Source of the DNA: Paramoeba atlantica
Taxonomy: Eukaryota > Discosea
NCBI GenBank assembly: GCA_977017575.1
Contig: CDRNVI010000026.1
Span: forward strand, 558,001 to 622,000
Reading direction: 5' to 3'
DNA: 64,000 nt
This document shows, one piece after another, positions 49,055 through 60,901 of this stretch. A model generated the notes under the pieces. That model was not told the DNA's origin. It ran no database searches and worked only from the letters and a program-made list of their open reading frames with translations. Both the position numbers and the translations under genes were made by a program. Within the stretch, counting starts at the first letter, position 1, and each line of letters starts with the position of its first letter.

Positions 49055-52000
49055 AAAAACAAAGGTCTTCAAAAAAACAAAGGTCTTCAAAAAAACAAAG
49101 GTCTTCAAAAAAACAAAGGTCTTCAAAAAAACAAAGGTCTTCAAAAACAAAGGTCTTCAAAAAAACAAAGGTCTTCAAAAAAACAAAGGTCTTCAAAAAA
49201 ACAAAGGTCTTCAAAAAAACAAAGGTCTTCAAAAAAACAAAGGTCTTCAAAAAAACAAAGGTCTTCAAAAAAACATAGGTCTTCAAAAAAACAAAGGTCT
49301 TCAAAAAAACAAAGGTCTTCAAAAAAACAAAGGTCTTCAAAAAAACAAAGGTCTTCAAAAACAAAGGTCTTCAAAAAAACAAAGGTCATCAAAAAAACAA
49401 AGGTCTTCAAAAAAACAAAGGTCTTCAAAAAAACAAAGGTCTTCAAAAAAACATAGGTCTTCAAAAAAACAAAGGTCTTCAAAAAAACAAAGGTCTTCAA
49501 AAAAACAAAGGTCTTCAAAAAAACAAAGGTCTTCAAAAACAAAGGTCTTCAAAAAAACAAAGGTCTTCAAAAAAACAAAGGTCTTCAAAAAAAGAAAGGT
49601 CTTCAAAAAAAACAAACGTCTTCAAAAACAAAGGTCTTCAAAAAAACAAAGGTCTTCAAAAAGTCAAAAGGTCTTCAAAAAAAAAGGTCTTCAAAAAAAC
49701 AAAGGTCTTCAAAAAAACAAAGGTCTTCAAAAAAAGAAAGGTCTTCAAAAAATCAAAGGTCTTCAAAAAAACAAAGGTCTTCAAAAAAACAAAGGTCTTC
49801 AAAAAAACAAAGGTCTTCAAAAAAACAAAGGTCTTCAAAAAAACAAAGGTCTTCAAAAAAACAAAGGTCTTCAAAAAAACAAAGGTCTTCAAAAAAACAA
49901 AGGTCTTCAAAAAAACAAAGGTCTTCAAAAAAACAAAGGTCTTCAAAAAAACAAAGGTCCTCAAAAAAACAAAGGTCTTCAAAAAAAACAAAGGTCATCA
50001 AAAAAACAAAGGTCTTCAAAAAAACAAAGGTCTTCGAAAAAACAAAGGTCTTCAAAAAAACAAAGGTCTTCAAAAAAAAAAAGGTCTTCAAAAAAAACAA
50101 AGGTCTTCAAAAAAACAAAAGTCTTCAAAAAAACAAAGTCTTCAAAAAATCAAAGGTCTTCAAAAAAACAAAGGTCTTCAAAAAAACAAAGGTCTTCAAA
50201 AAAACAAAGGTCTTCAAAAAAACAAAGGTCCTCAAAAAAACAAAGGTCTTCAAAAAAAACAAAGGTCATCAAAAAAACAAAGGTCTTCAAAAAAACAAAG
50301 GTCTTCAAAAAAACAAAGGTCTTCAAAAAAACATAGGTCTTCAAAAAAACAAAGGTCTTCAAAAAAACAAAGGTCTTCAAAAAAACAAAGGTCTTCAAAA
50401 AAACAAAGGTCTTCAAAAACAAAGGTCTTCAAAAAAACAAAGGTCTTCAAAAAAACAAAGGTCTTCAAAAAAAGAAAGGTCTTCAAAAAAAACAAAGGTC
50501 TTCAAAAACAAAGGTCTTCAAAAAAACAAAGGTCTTCAAAAAGTCAAAAGGTCTTCAAAAAAAAAGGTCTTCAAAAAAACAAAGGTCTTCAAAAAAACAA
50601 AAGGTCTTCAAAAAAAGAAAGGTCTTCAAAAAAACAAAGGTCTTCAAAAAAACAAAGGTCTTCAAAAAAACAAAGGTCTTCAAAAAAACAAAGGTCCTCA
50701 AAAAAACAAAGGTCTTCAAAAAAAACAAAGGTCATCAAAAAAACAAAGGTCTTCAAAAAAACAAAGGTCTTCAAAAAAACAAAGGTCTTCAAAAAAACAA
50801 AGGTCTTCAAAAAAACAAAGGTCTTCAAAAAAACAAAGGTCTTCAAAAACAAAGGTCTTCAAAAAAACAAAGGTCTTCAAAAAAACAAAGGTCTTCAAAA
50901 AAACAAAGGTCTTCAAAAAAACAAAGGTCTTCAAAAAAACAAAGGTCTTCAAAAAAACAAAGGTCTTCAAAAAAACATAGGTCTTCAAAAAAACAAAGGT
51001 CTTCAAAAAAACAAAGGTCTTCAAAAAAACAAAGGTCTTCAAAAACAAAGGTCTTCAAAAAAACAAAGGTCTTCAAAAAAACAAAGGTCTTCAAAGAAAG
51101 AAAGGTCTTCAAAAAAAACAAAGGTCTTCAAAAACAAAGGTCTTCAAAAAAACAAAGGTCTTCAAAAAGTCAAAAGGTCTTCTAAAAAAAAGGTCTTCAA
51201 AAAAACAAAGGTCTTCAAAAAAACAAAGGTCTTCAAAAAAACAAAAGGTCTTCAAAAAAAGAAAGGTCTTCAAAAAAACAAAGGTCTTCAAAAAAACAAA
51301 GGTCTTCAAAAAAAAAAAGGTCTTCAAAAAAAACAAAGGTCTTCAAAAAAACAAAAGTCTTCAAAAAAACAAAGTCTTCAAAAAATCAAAGGTCTTCAAA
51401 AAAACAAAGGTCTTCAAAAAAACAAAGGTCTTCAAAAAAACAAAGGTCTTCAAAAAAATAAAGGTCTTCAAAAAAACAAAGGTCTTCAAAAAAACAAAGG
51501 TCTTCAAAAAAACAAAGGTCTTCAAAAAAACAAAGGTCTTCAAAAAAACAAAGGTCTTCAAAAACAAAGGTCTTCAAAAAAACAAAGGTCTTCAAAAAAA
51601 CAAAGGTCTTCAAAAAAAGAAAGGTCTTCAAAAAAAACAAAGGTCTTCAAAAACAAAGGTCTTCAAAAAAACAAAGGTCTTCAAAAAGTCAAAAGGTCTT
51701 CAAAAAAAAAGGTCTTCAAAAAAACAAAGGTCTTCAAAAAAACAAAGGTCTTCAAAAAAACAAAAGGTCTTCAAAAAAAGAAAGGTCTTCAAAAAAACAA
51801 AGGTCTTCAAAAAAACAAAGGTCTTCGAAAAAACAAAGGTCTTCAAAAAAACAAAGGTCTTCAAAAAAACAAAGGTCTTCAAAAAAACAAAGGTCTTCAA
51901 AAAAACATAGGTCTTCAAAAAAACAAAGGTCTTCAAAAAAACAAAGGTCTTCAAAAAAACAAAGGTCTTCAAAAAAACAAAAGGTCTTCAAAAAAAGAAA

Positions 52001-54683
52001 GGTCTTCAAAAAAAGAAAGGTCTTCAAAAAAACAAAGGTCTTCGAAAAAACAAAGGTCTTCAAAAAAACAAAGGTCTTCAAAAAAAAAAAGGTCTTCAAA
52101 AAAAACAAAGGTCTTCAAAAAAACAAAAGTCTTCAAAAAAACAAAGTCTTCAAAAAATCAAAGGTCTTCAAAAAAACAAAGGTCTTCAAAAAAACAAAGG
52201 TCTTCAAAAAAACAAAGGTCTTCAAAAAAAACAAAGGTCTTCAAAAACAAAGGTCTTCAAAAAAACAAAGGTCTTCAAAAAGTCAAAAGGTCTTCAAAAA
52301 AAAAGGTCTTCAAAAAAACAAAGGTCTTCAAAAAAACAAAGGTCTTCAAAAAAACAAAAGGTCTTCAAAAAAAGAAAGGTCTTCAAAAAAACAAAGGTCT
52401 TCAAAAAAACAAAGGTCTTCAAAAAAACAAAGGTCTTCAAAAAAACAAAGGTCTTCAAAAAAACAAAGGTCTTCAAAAAAACAAAAGGTCTTCAAAAAAA
52501 GAAAGGTCTTCAAAAAAACAAAGGTCTTCAAAAAAACAAAGGTCTTCGAAAAAACAAAGGTCTTCAAAAAAACAAAAGTCTTTAAAAAAACAAAGTCTTC
52601 AAAAAATCAAAGGTCTTCAAAAAAACAAAGGTCTTCAAAAAAACAAAGGTCTTCAAAAAAACAAAGGTCTTCAAAAAAACAAAGGTCCTCAAAAAAACAA
52701 AGGTCTTCAAAAAAAACAAAGGTCATCAAAAAAACAAAGGTCTTCAAAAAAACAAAGGTCTTCAAAAAAAAAAAGGTCTTCAAAAAAACAAAGGTCTTCA
52801 AAAAAACAAAGGTCTTCAAAAAAACAAAGGTCTTCAAAAACAAAGGTCTTCAAAAAAACAAAGGTCTTCAAAAAAACAAAGGTCTTCAAAAAAACAAAGG
52901 TCTTCAAAAAAACAAAGGTCTTCAAAAAAACAAAGGTCTTCAAAAAAACATAGGTCTTCAAAAAAACAAAGGTCTTCAAAAAAACAAAGGTCTTCAAAAA
53001 AACAAAGGTCTTCAAAAAAACAAAGGTCTTCAAAAACAAAGGTCTTCAAAAAAACAAAGGTCTTCAAAAAAACAAAGGTCTTCAAAAAAAGAAAGGTCTT
53101 CAAAAAAAACAAAGGTCTTCAAAAACAAACGTCTTCAAAAAAACAAAGGTCTTCAAAAAGTCAAAAGGTCTTCAAAAAAAAAGGTCTTCAAAAAAACAAA
53201 GGTCTTCAAAAAAACAAAGGTCTTCAAAAAAACAAAAGGTCTTCAAAAAAAGAAAGGTCTTCAAAAAAACAAAGGTCTTCAAAAAAACAAAGGTCTTCAA
53301 AAAAACAAAAGTCTTCAAAAAAACAAAGGTCTTCAAAAAAACAAAGGTCTTCAAAAAAACAAAGGTCTTCAAAAAAAAAAAGGTCTTCAAAAAAACAAAA
53401 GGTCTTCAAAAAAAGAAAGGTCTTCAAAAAAACAAAGGTCTTCAAAAAAACAAAGGTCTTCGAAAAAACAAAGGTCTTCAAAAAAACAAAGGTCTTCAAA
53501 AAAACAAAGGTCTTCAAAAAAACAAAGGTCTTCAAAAAAACAAAGGTCTTCAAAAAAACAAAGGTCTTCAAAAAAACAAAAGGTCTTCAAAAAAAGAAAG
53601 GTCTTCAAAAAAACAAAGGTCTTCAAAAAAACAAAGGTCTTCGAAAAAACAAAGGTCTTCAAAAAAACAAAAGTCTTTAGAAAAACAAAGTCTTCAAAAA
53701 ATCAAAGGTCTTCAAAAAAACAAAGGTCTTCAAAAAAACAAAGGTCTTCAAAAAAACAAAGGTCTTCAAAAAAACAAAGGTCTTCAAAAAAACAAAGGTC
53801 TTCAAAAAAAACAAAGGTGATCAAAAAAACAAAGGTCTTCAAAAAAACAAAGGTCTTCAAAAAAAAAAAGGTCTTCAAAAAAACAAAGGTCTTCAAAAAA
53901 ACAAAGGTCTTCAAAAAAACAAAGGTCTTCAAAAACAAAGGTCTTCAAAAAAACAAAGGTCTTCAAAAAAACAAAGGTCTTCAAAAAAACAAAGGTCTTC
54001 AAAAAAACAAAGGTCTTCAAAAAAACAAAGGTCTTCAAAAAAACATAGGTCTTCAAAAAAACAAAGGTCTTCAAAAAAACAAAGGTCTTCAAAAAAACAA
54101 AGGTCTTCAAAAAAACAAAGGTCTTCAAAAACAAAGGTCTTCAAAAAAACAAAGGTCTTCAAAAAAACAAAGGTCTTCAAAAAAAGAAAGGTCTTCAAAA
54201 AAAACAAAGGTCTTCAAAAACAAACGTCTTCAAAAAAACAAAGGTCTTCAAAAAGTCAAAAGGTCTTCAAAAAAAAAGGTCTTCAAAAAAACAAAGGTCT
54301 TCAAAAAAACAAAGGTCTTCAAAAAAACAAAAGGTCTTCAAAAAAAGAAAGGTCTTCAAAAAAACAAAGGTCTTCAAAAAAACAAAGGTCTTCGAAAAAA
54401 CAAAGGTCTTCAAAAAAACAAAGGTCTTCAAAAAAACAAAGGTCTTCAAAAAAACAAAGGTCTTCAAAAAAACAAAGGTCTTCAAAAAAACATAGGTCTT
54501 CAAAAAAACAAAGGTCATCAAAAAAACAAAGGTCTTCAAAAAAACAAAGGTCTTCAAAAAAAAAAAGGTCTTCAAAAAAACAAAGGTCTTCAAAAAAAAA
54601 AAGGTCTTCAAAAAAAACAAAGGTCTTCAAAAAAACAAAAGTCTTCAAAAAAACAAAGTCTTCAAAAAATCAAAGGTCTTCAA
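49055..54683 (+). repeat. ~5.64-kb HOR, copy 2 of 2 (5,629 bp)
   Basis: This copy is 18 bp shorter than copy 1. The difference is the sum of two whole-unit changes: three units (54 bp, including the TTCGAA unit) are missing near 52,400, and two units (36 bp, including GTCATC) are present near 52,730 that copy 1 lacks near 47,130. Otherwise the order of variants agrees, including the rare TTCTAAAA (45,534/51,181) and AATAAA (45810/51457) units. Confidence 0.88.
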
Positions 54684-57600
54684 AAAAACAAAGGTCTTCA
54701 AAAAAACAAAGGTCTTCAAAAAAACAAAGGTCTTCAAAAAAACAAAGGTCTTCAAAAAAACAAAGGTCTTCAAAAAAACAAAGGTCTTCAAAAAAACAAA
54801 GGTCTTCAAAAAAACAAAGGTCTTCAAAAAAACATAGGTCTTCAAAAAAACAAAGGTCATCAAAAAAACAAAGGTCTTCAAAAAAACAAAGGTCTTCAAA
54901 AAAAAAAAGGTCTTCAAAAAAACAAAGGTCTTCAAAAAAACAAAGGTCTTCAAAAAAACAAAGGTCTTCAAAAAAACAAAGGTCTTCAAAAAAACAAAGG
55001 TCTTCAAAAAAACAAAGGTCTTCAAAAAAACAAAGGTCTTCAAAAACAAAGGTCTTCAAAAAAACAAAGGTCTTCAAAAAAACAAAGGTCTTCAAAAAAA
55101 GAAAGGTCTTCAAAAAAAACAAAGGTCTTCAAAAACAAAGGTCTTCAAAAAAACAAAGGTCTTCAAAAAGTCACAAGGTCTTCAAAAAAAAAGGTCTTCA
55201 AAAAAACAAAGGTCTTCAAAAAAACAAAGGTCTTCAAAAAAACAAAAGGTCTTCAAAAAAAGAAAGGTCTTCAAAAAAACAAAGGTCTTCAAAAAAACAA
55301 AGGTCTTCGAAAAAACAAAGGTCTTCAAAAAAACAAAGGTCTTCAAAAAAACAAAGGTCTTCAAAAAAACAAAGGTCTTCAAAAAAACAAAGGTCTTCAA
55401 AAAAACAAAGGTCTTCAAAAACAAAGGTCTTCAAAAAAACAAAGGTCTTCAAAAAAACCAAGGTCTTCAAAAAAAGAAAGGTCTTCAAAAAAAACAAAGG
55501 TCTTCAAAAACAAACGTCTTCAAAAAAACAAAGGTCTTCAAAAAGTCAAAAGGTCTTCAAAAAAAAAGGTCTTCAAAAAAACAAAGGTCTTCAAAAAAAC
55601 AAAGGTCTTCAAAAAAACAAAAGGTCTCCAAAAAAAGAAAGGTCTTCAAAAAAACAAAGGTCTTCAAAAAAACAAAGGTCTGCAAAAAAACAAAGGTCTT
55701 CAAAAACAAAGGTCTTCAAAAAAACAAAGGTCTTCAAAAAAACAAAGGTCTTCAAAAAAAGAAAGGTCTTCAAAAAAAACAAAGGTCTTCAAAAACAAAC
55801 GTCTTCAAAAAAACAAAGGTCTTCAAAAAGTCAAAAGGTCTTCAAAAAAAAAGGTCTTCAAAAAAACAAAGGTCTTCAAAAAAACAAAGGTCTTCAAAAA
55901 AACAAAAGGTCTTCAAAAAAAGAAAGGTCTTCAAAAAAACAAAGGTCTTCAAAAAAACAAAGGTCTTCAAAAAAACAAAAGGTCTTCAAAAAAAGAAAGG
56001 TCTTCAAAAAAACAAAGGTCTTCAAAAAAACAAAGGTCTTCGAAAAAACAAAGGTCTTCAAAAAAACAAAGGTCTTCAAAAAAACAAAGGTCTTCAAAAA
56101 AACAAAGGTCTTCAAAAAAACAAAGGTCTTCGAAAAAACAAAGGTCTTCAAAAAAACAAAGGTCTTCAAAAAAAAAAAGGTCTTCAAAAAAAACAAAGGT
56201 CTTCAAAAAAACAAAAGTCTTCAAAAAAACAAAGTCTTCAAAAAATCAAAGGTCTTCAAAAAAACAAAAGGTCTTCAAAAAAAGAAAGGTCTTCAAAAAA
56301 ACAAAGGTCTTCAAAAAAACAAAGGTCTTCGAAAAAACAAAGGTCTTCAAAAAAACAAAGGTCTTCAAAAAAACAAAGGTCTTCAAAAAAACAAAGGTCT
56401 TCGAAAAAACAAAGGTCTTCAAAAAAACAAAGGTCTTCAAAAAAAAAAAAGGTCTTCAAAAAAAACAAAGGTCTTCAAAAAAACAAAAGTCTTTAAAAAA
56501 ACAAAGTCTTCAAAAAATCAAAGGTCTTCAAAAAAACAAAGGTCTTCAAAAAAACAAAGGTCTTCAAAAAAACAAAGGTCTTCAAAAAAACAAAGGTCTT
56601 CAAAAAAACATAGGTCTTCAAAAAAACAAAGGTCTTCAAAAAAACAAAGGTCTTCAAAAAAAAAAAGGTCTTCAAAAAAAAAAAGGTCTTCAAAAAAAAC
56701 AAAGGTCTTCAAAAAGTCAAAAGGTCTTCAAAAAAAAAGGTCTTCAAAAAAACAAAGGTCTTCAAAAAAACAAAGGTCTTCAAAAAAACAAAAGGTCTTC
56801 AAAAAAAGAAAGGTCTTCAAAAAAACAAAGGTCTTCAAAAAAACAAAGGTCTTCAAAAAAAAAAAGGTCTTCAAAAAAAACAAAGGTCTTCAAAAAAACA
56901 AAGGTCTTCAAAAAAACAAAGGTCTTCAAAAAAACAAAGGTCTTCAAAAAAACAAAGGTCTTCAAAAACAAAGGTCTTCAAAAAAACAAAGGTCTTCAAA
57001 AAAACAAAGGTCTTCAAAAAAAGAAAGGTCTTCAAAAAAAACAAAGGTCTTCAAAAACAAAGGTCTTCAAAAAAACAAAGGTCTTCAAAAAGTCAAAAGG
57101 TCTTCAAAAAAAAAGGTCTTCAAAAAAACAAAGGTCTTCAAAAAAACAAAGGTCTTCAAAAAAACAAAAGGTCTTCAAAAAAAGAAAGGTCTTCAAAAAA
57201 ACCAAGGTCTTCAAAAAAACAAAGGTCTTCGAAAAAACAAAGGTCTTCAAAAAAACAAAGGTCTTCAAAAAAACAAAGGTCTTCAAAAAAACAAAGGTCT
57301 TCAAAAAAACATAGGTCTTCAAAAAAACAAAGGTCTTCAAAAAAACAAAGGTCTTCAAAAAAACAAAGGTCTTCAAAAAAACAAAAGGTCTTCAAAAAAA
57401 GAAAGGTCTTCAAAAAAAGAAAGGTCTTCAAAAAAACAAAGGTCTTCGAAAAAACAAAGGTCTTCAAAAAAACAAAGGTCTTCAAAAAAAAAAAGGTCTT
57501 CAAAAAAAACAAAAGTCTTCAAAAAAACAAAAGTCTTCAAAAAAACAAAGTCTTCAAAAAATCAAAGGTCTTCAAAAAAACAAAGGTCTTCAAAAAAACA

Positions 57601-60002
57601 AAGGTCTTCAAAAAAAACAAAGGTCTTCAAAAACAAAGGTCTTCAAAAAAACAAAGGTCTTCAAAAAGTCAAAAGGTCTTCAAAAAAAAAGGTCTTCAAA
57701 AAAACAAAGGTCTTCAAAAAAACAAAGGTCTTCAAAAAAACAAAAGGTCTTCAAAAAAAGAAAGGTCTTCAAAAAAACAAAGGTCTTCAAAAAAACAAAG
57801 GTCTTCGAAAAAACAAAGGTCTTCAAAAAAACAAAGGTCTTCAAAAAAACAAAGGTCTTCAAAAAAACATAGGTCTTCAAAAAAACAAAGGTCTTCAAAA
57901 AAACAAAGGTCTTCAAAAAAACAAAAGGTCTTCAAAAAAAGAAAGGTCTTCAAAAAAACAAAGGTCTTCAAAAAAACAAAGGTCTTCGAAAAAACAAAGG
58001 TCTTCAAAAAAACAAAAGTCTTTAAAAAAACAAAGTCTTCAAAAAATCAAAGGTCTTCAAAAAAACAAAGGTCTTCAAAAAAACAAAGGTCTTCAAAAAA
58101 ACAAAGGTCTTCAAAAAAACAAAGGTCCTCAAAAAAACAAAGGTCTTCAAAAAAAACAAAGGTCATCAAAAAAACAAAGGTCTTCAAAAAAACAAAGGTC
58201 TTCAAAAAAAAAAAGGTCTTCAAAAAAACAAAGGTCTTCAAAAAAACAAAGGTCTTCAAAAAAACAAAGGTCTTCAAAAACAAAGGTCTTCAAAAAAACA
58301 AAGGTCTTCAAAAAAACAAAGGTCTTCAAAAAAACAAAGGTCTTCAAAAAAACAAAGGTCTTCAAAAAAACAAAGGTCTTCAAAAAAACATAGGTCTTCA
58401 AAAAAACAAAGGTCTTCAAAAAAACAAAAGTCTTCAAAAAAACAAAGGTCTTCAAAAAAACAAAGGTCTTCAAAAACAAAGGTCTTCAAAAAAACAAAGG
58501 TCTTCAAAAAAACAAAGGTCTTCAAAAAAAGAAAGGTCTTCAAAAAAAACAAAGGTCTTCAAAAACAAACGTCTTCAAAAAAACAAAGGTCTTCAAAAAG
58601 TCAAAAGGTCTTCAAAAAAAAGGTCTTCAAAAAAACAAAGGTCTTCAAAAAAACAAAGGTCTTCAAAAAAACAAAAGCTCTTCAAAAAAAGAAAGGTCTT
58701 CAAAAAAACAAAGGTCTTCAAAAAAACAAAGGTCTTCAAAAAAACAAAAGTCTTCAAAAAAACAAAGGTCTTCAAAAAAACAAAGGTCTTCAAAAAAACA
58801 AAGGTCTTCAAAAAAAAAAGGTCTTCAAAAAAAACAAAGGTCTTCAAAAAAACAAAAGTCTTCAAAAAAACAAAGGTCTTCGAAAAAACAAAGGTCTTCA
58901 AAAAAACAAAAGTCTTTAGAAAAACAAAGTCTTCAAAAAATCAAAGGTCTTCAAAAAAACAAAGGTCTTCAAAAAAACAAAGGTCTTCAAAAAAACAAAG
59001 GTCTTCAAAAAAACAAAGGTCTTCAAAAAAACAAAGGTCTTCAAAAAAAACAAAGGTGATCAAAAAAACAAAGGTCTTCAAAAAAACAAAGGTCTTCAAA
59101 AAAAAAAAGGTCTTCAAAAAAACAAAGGTCTTCAAAAAAACAAAGGTCTTCAAAAAAACAAAGGTCTTCAAAAACAAAGGTCTTCAAAAAAACAAAGGTC
59201 TTCAAAAAAACAAAGGTCTTCAAAAAAACAAAGGTCTTCAAAAAAACAAAGGTCTTCAAAAAAACAAAGGTCTTCAAAAAAACATAGGTCTTCAAAAAAA
59301 CAAAGGTCTTCAAAAAAACAAAGGTCTTCAAAAAAACAAAGGTCTTCAAAAAAACAAAGGTCTTCAAAAACAAAGGTCTTCAAAAAAACAAAGGTCTTCA
59401 AAAAAACAAAGGTCTTCAAAAAAAGAAAGGTCTTCAAAAAAAACAAAGGTCTTCAAAAACAAACGTCTTCAAAAAAACAAAGGTCTTCAAAAAAACAAAG
59501 GTCTTCAAAAACAAAGGTCTTCAAAAAAACAAAGGTCTTCAAAAAAACAAAGGTCTTCAAAAAAAGAAAGGTCTTCAAAAAAAACAAAGGTCTTCAAAAA
59601 CAAAGGTCTTCAAAAAAACAAAGGTCTTCAAAAAGTCAAAAGGTCTTCAAAAAAAAAGGTCTTCAAAAAAACAAAGGTCTTCAAAAAAACAAAGGTCTTC
59701 AAAAAAACAAAAGGTCTTCAAAAAAAGAAAGGTCTTCAAAAAAACAAAGGTCTTCAAAAAAACAAAGGTCTTCAAAAAAACAAAGGTCTTCAAAAAAACA
59801 TAGGTCTTCAAAAAAACAAAGGTCTTCAAAAAAACAAAGGTCTTCAAAAAAAAAAAGGTCTTCAAAAAAAAAAAGGTCTTCAAAAAAAAAAAGGTCTTCA
59901 AAAAAAACAAAGGTCTTCAAAAAAACAAAAGTCTTCAAAAAAACAAAGTCTTCAAAAAATCAAAGGTCTTCAAAAAAACAAAGGTCTTCAAAAAAACAAA
60001 GG
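54684..60002 (+). repeat. Mosaic satellite block of re-used modules
   Basis: GTC inserts lie at 55170 (with a private TCACAAGG), 55545, 55830, 56716, 57092, 57668, 58600 and 59635, the last in the window. The left part (to about 55,690) matches 30.8-32.2 kb, 56.7-57.2 kb matches 33.4-34.0 kb, and 57.1-59.4 kb matches 23.1-25.5 kb at offsets of 34,028, 34,010 and 33,846 bp. The last TGATCA unit lies at 59057. A lone AAAGCTC change lies near 58,677. Confidence 0.8.
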
Positions 60003-60901
60003 TCTTCAAAAAAACAAAGGTCTTCAAAAAAACAAAGGTCTTCAAAAAAAAACAAAGGTCTTCAAAAAAACAAAGGTCTTCAAAAAAACAAAGGTCTTCA
60101 AAAAAACAAAGGTCTTCAAAAAAACAAAGGTCTTCAAAAAAACAAAGGTCTTCAAAAAAACAAAGGTCTTCAAAAACAAAGGTCTTCAAAAAAACAAAGG
60201 TCTTCAAAAAAACAAAGGTCTTCAAAAAAAGAAAGGTCTTCAAAAAAAACAAAGGTCTTCAAAAAAAAGGTCTTCAAAAAAACAAAGGTCTTCAAAAAAA
60301 CAAAGGTCTTCAAAAAAACAAAGGTCTTCAAAAAAACAAAGGTCTTCAAAAAAACAAAGGTCTTCAAAAAAACAAAAGGTCTTCAAAAAAAGAAAGGTCT
60401 TCAAAAAAACAAAGGTCTTCAAAAAAGCAAAGGTCTTCGAAAAAACAAAGGTCTTCAAAAAAACAAAGGTCTTCAAAAAAACAAAGGTCTTCAAAAAAAC
60501 AAAGGTCTTCAAAAAAACATAGGTCTTCAAAAAAACAAAGGTCTTCAAAAAAACAAAGGTCTTCAAAAAAACAAAAGTCTTCAAAAAAACAAAGGTCTTC
60601 AAAAAAACAAAGGTCTTCAAAAAAAAAAAGGTCTTCAAAAAAAACAAAGGTCTTCAAAAAAACAAAAGTCTTCAAAAAAACAAAGTCTTCAAAAAATCAA
60701 AGGTCTTCAAAAAAACAAAGGTCTTCAAAAAAACAAAGGTCTTCAAAAAAACAAAGGTCTTCAAAAAAACAAAGGTCTTCAAAAAAACAAAGGTCTTCAA
60801 AAAAACAAAGGTCTTCAAAAAAAGAAAGGTCTTCAAAAAAAACAAAGGTCTTCAAAAAAAAGGTCTTCAAAAAAACAAAGGTCTTCAAAAAAACAAAGGT
60901 C
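60003..60901 (+). repeat. 899-bp HOR, copy 1 of 2
   Basis: The copy is bounded by 20-bp units (nine As before CAAAGG). The registers 60057/60956, 60170/61069, 60240/61139 and 60364/61263 all give 899. It includes a 15-bp unit at about 60,254-60,268, an AAAGCAAAGG unit at about 60,426 and a TTCGAA unit. The GTC-insert cassette is absent. Confidence 0.88.

Noticed and set aside
53817-57314. 1,165-codon open frame on the + strand
   Set aside because: It has the same GTG start in the duplicated TGATCA module and the same frame wandering; its length is explained by repeat structure alone.
59056-60522. 488-codon + frame, and the 422-codon frame at 48188-49456
   Set aside because: Both begin at the GTG of a TGATCA unit and hold only satellite translation.
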